From Streptomyces camponoticapitis (GTDB lineage Bacteria > Actinomycetota > Actinomycetes > Streptomycetales > Streptomycetaceae), in contig NZ_BMMV01000014.1 in NCBI RefSeq assembly GCF_014646115.1, positions 1 through 40,456 of the forward strand: a DNA stretch of 40,456 nt. Direction: 5' to 3'. Numbering within the stretch: position 1 is the stretch's first letter; each line of letters opens with the position of its first letter. The notes under the pieces were generated by a model that worked only from the letters and a program-made list of their open reading frames with translations, was not told the DNA's origin and did no database searches. Positions 40,037 to 40,456 of the stretch are shown piece after piece. The translations under genes and the position numbers were made by a program.

Positions 40037-40411
40037 ATGAGTGAGCGAGCTCTCCGCGGCACGCGACTTGTGGTTACCAGCTACGAGACGGACCGCGGCA
40101 TCGATCTGGCCCCGCGCCAGGCGGTGGAGTACGCATGCCAGAACGGCCATCGATTTGAGATGCCGTTCTCGGTAGAGGCGGAAATTCCGCCGGAGTGGGA
40201 GTGCAAGGCGTGTGGCGCCCAAGCACTCCTGGTGGACGGGGATGGTCCCGAGGAGAAGAAGGGCAAGCCTGCGCGTACGCACTGGGACATGCTCATGGAG
40301 CGGCGCACACGCGAGGAGTTGGAGGAGGTGCTGGCCGAACGGCTGGCAGTCCTGCGCTCCGGCGCCATGAACATCGCGGTGCATCCGAGGGACAGCCGAA
40401 AGTCGGCCTGA
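40037..40411 (+). CDS. rbpA: RNA polymerase-binding protein RbpA
   Basis: This 124-aa protein binds RNA polymerase and the principal sigma factor (HrdB/SigA) and promotes open complex formation in actinobacteria. The zinc ligands Cys34, His38, Cys56 and Cys59 are at the positions known for RbpA (YACQNGH and WECKACG). The C-terminal sigma-interaction domain HWDMLMERRTREELEEVLAERL is intact. The ATG at 40037 has GGGAGG (40023-40028) 8 nt upstream. Expression is probably driven by SigR under thiol stress and by a basal promoter. The remaining bases 40412-40456 show no gene. Confidence 0.97.
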   Translation: MSERALRGTRLVVTSYETDRGIDLAPRQAVEYACQNGHRFEMPFSVEAEIPPEWECKACGAQALLVDGDGPEEKKGKPARTHWDMLMERRTREELEEVLAERLAVLRSGAMNIAVHPRDSRKSA

Positions 40412-40456
40412 CCCTGTCGGGACCGCCACAACAGCACAGACAGAGAGCCGTGGGGG

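Noticed and set aside
1..40456. Mobile elements, CRISPR arrays, tRNA genes
   Set aside because: I looked for transposase motifs, spaced direct repeats and tRNA-like ends and found none. The gene content and bias are uniform throughout.

Overview
This window is high-GC actinobacterial DNA that reads as a Streptomyces chromosome. The evidence is the strong G/C bias at third codon positions, the purine-rich ribosome binding sites, a conservon, the sporulation pair smeA-sffA, and rbpA with exact zinc-ligand spacing. From memory (not checked here), crr-ptsI, smeA-sffA and rbpA appear in this same order in S. coelicolor (SCO1390/1391, SCO1415/1416, SCO1421). The window therefore looks like vertically inherited chromosome rather than an island. 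No IS element, prophage, tRNA or CRISPR array was seen.

Layout. Bases 1-~240 look like the promoter and leader of a leftward rRNA operon whose genes lie outside the window. Rightward from 385 are crr and ptsI of the phosphotransferase system, closed by a perfect hairpin. A leftward pair follows (unknown protein and acetoacetyl-CoA synthetase), then a rightward GH31 glycosidase, a leftward NUDIX hydrolase, a rightward secreted VanX-type dipeptidase and a rightward Mpo1-like membrane protein. From 10428 to 14781 lies a leftward four-gene conservon (cvnA-B-C-D) without the P450 some conservons carry, then a small rightward membrane protein (15250-15741).

The most unusual block is 15832-23392. 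This is a leftward operon coding for a 514-aa kleisin-like protein, a 46-aa peptide coupled by 4-nt overlaps on both sides, a 304-aa winged-helix (KITE-like) protein and a 1627-aa SMC/MukB-like ATPase. The order matches MksF-E-B or Wadjet JetA-B-C, but no JetD/MksG nuclease gene is adjacent. Hairpins at both ends isolate it.

From 30823 down to 23513 runs a leftward four-gene chain (two GT4 glycosyltransferases, an SGNH hydrolase, a 5-oxoprolinase/hydantoinase) in which every junction is an ATGA overlap. Next come a leftward ankyrin protein, a 43-aa small gene and a HEAT-repeat protein. The rightward sporulation operon smeA-sffA follows, preceded by a perfect 21-bp palindrome. A MocR-type regulator then faces a YczE-like membrane protein and a glycerophosphodiester phosphodiesterase, with repeated AGTCCAC elements between them. 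The right end holds a UMF1-family transporter and rbpA, preceded by an exact SigR-type promoter (GGAAT-N18-GTT).

Functionally the window combines carbon uptake control, membrane and cell-wall metabolism, signalling, chromosome handling at sporulation and core transcription. Family names rest on motif reading, not on database searches.
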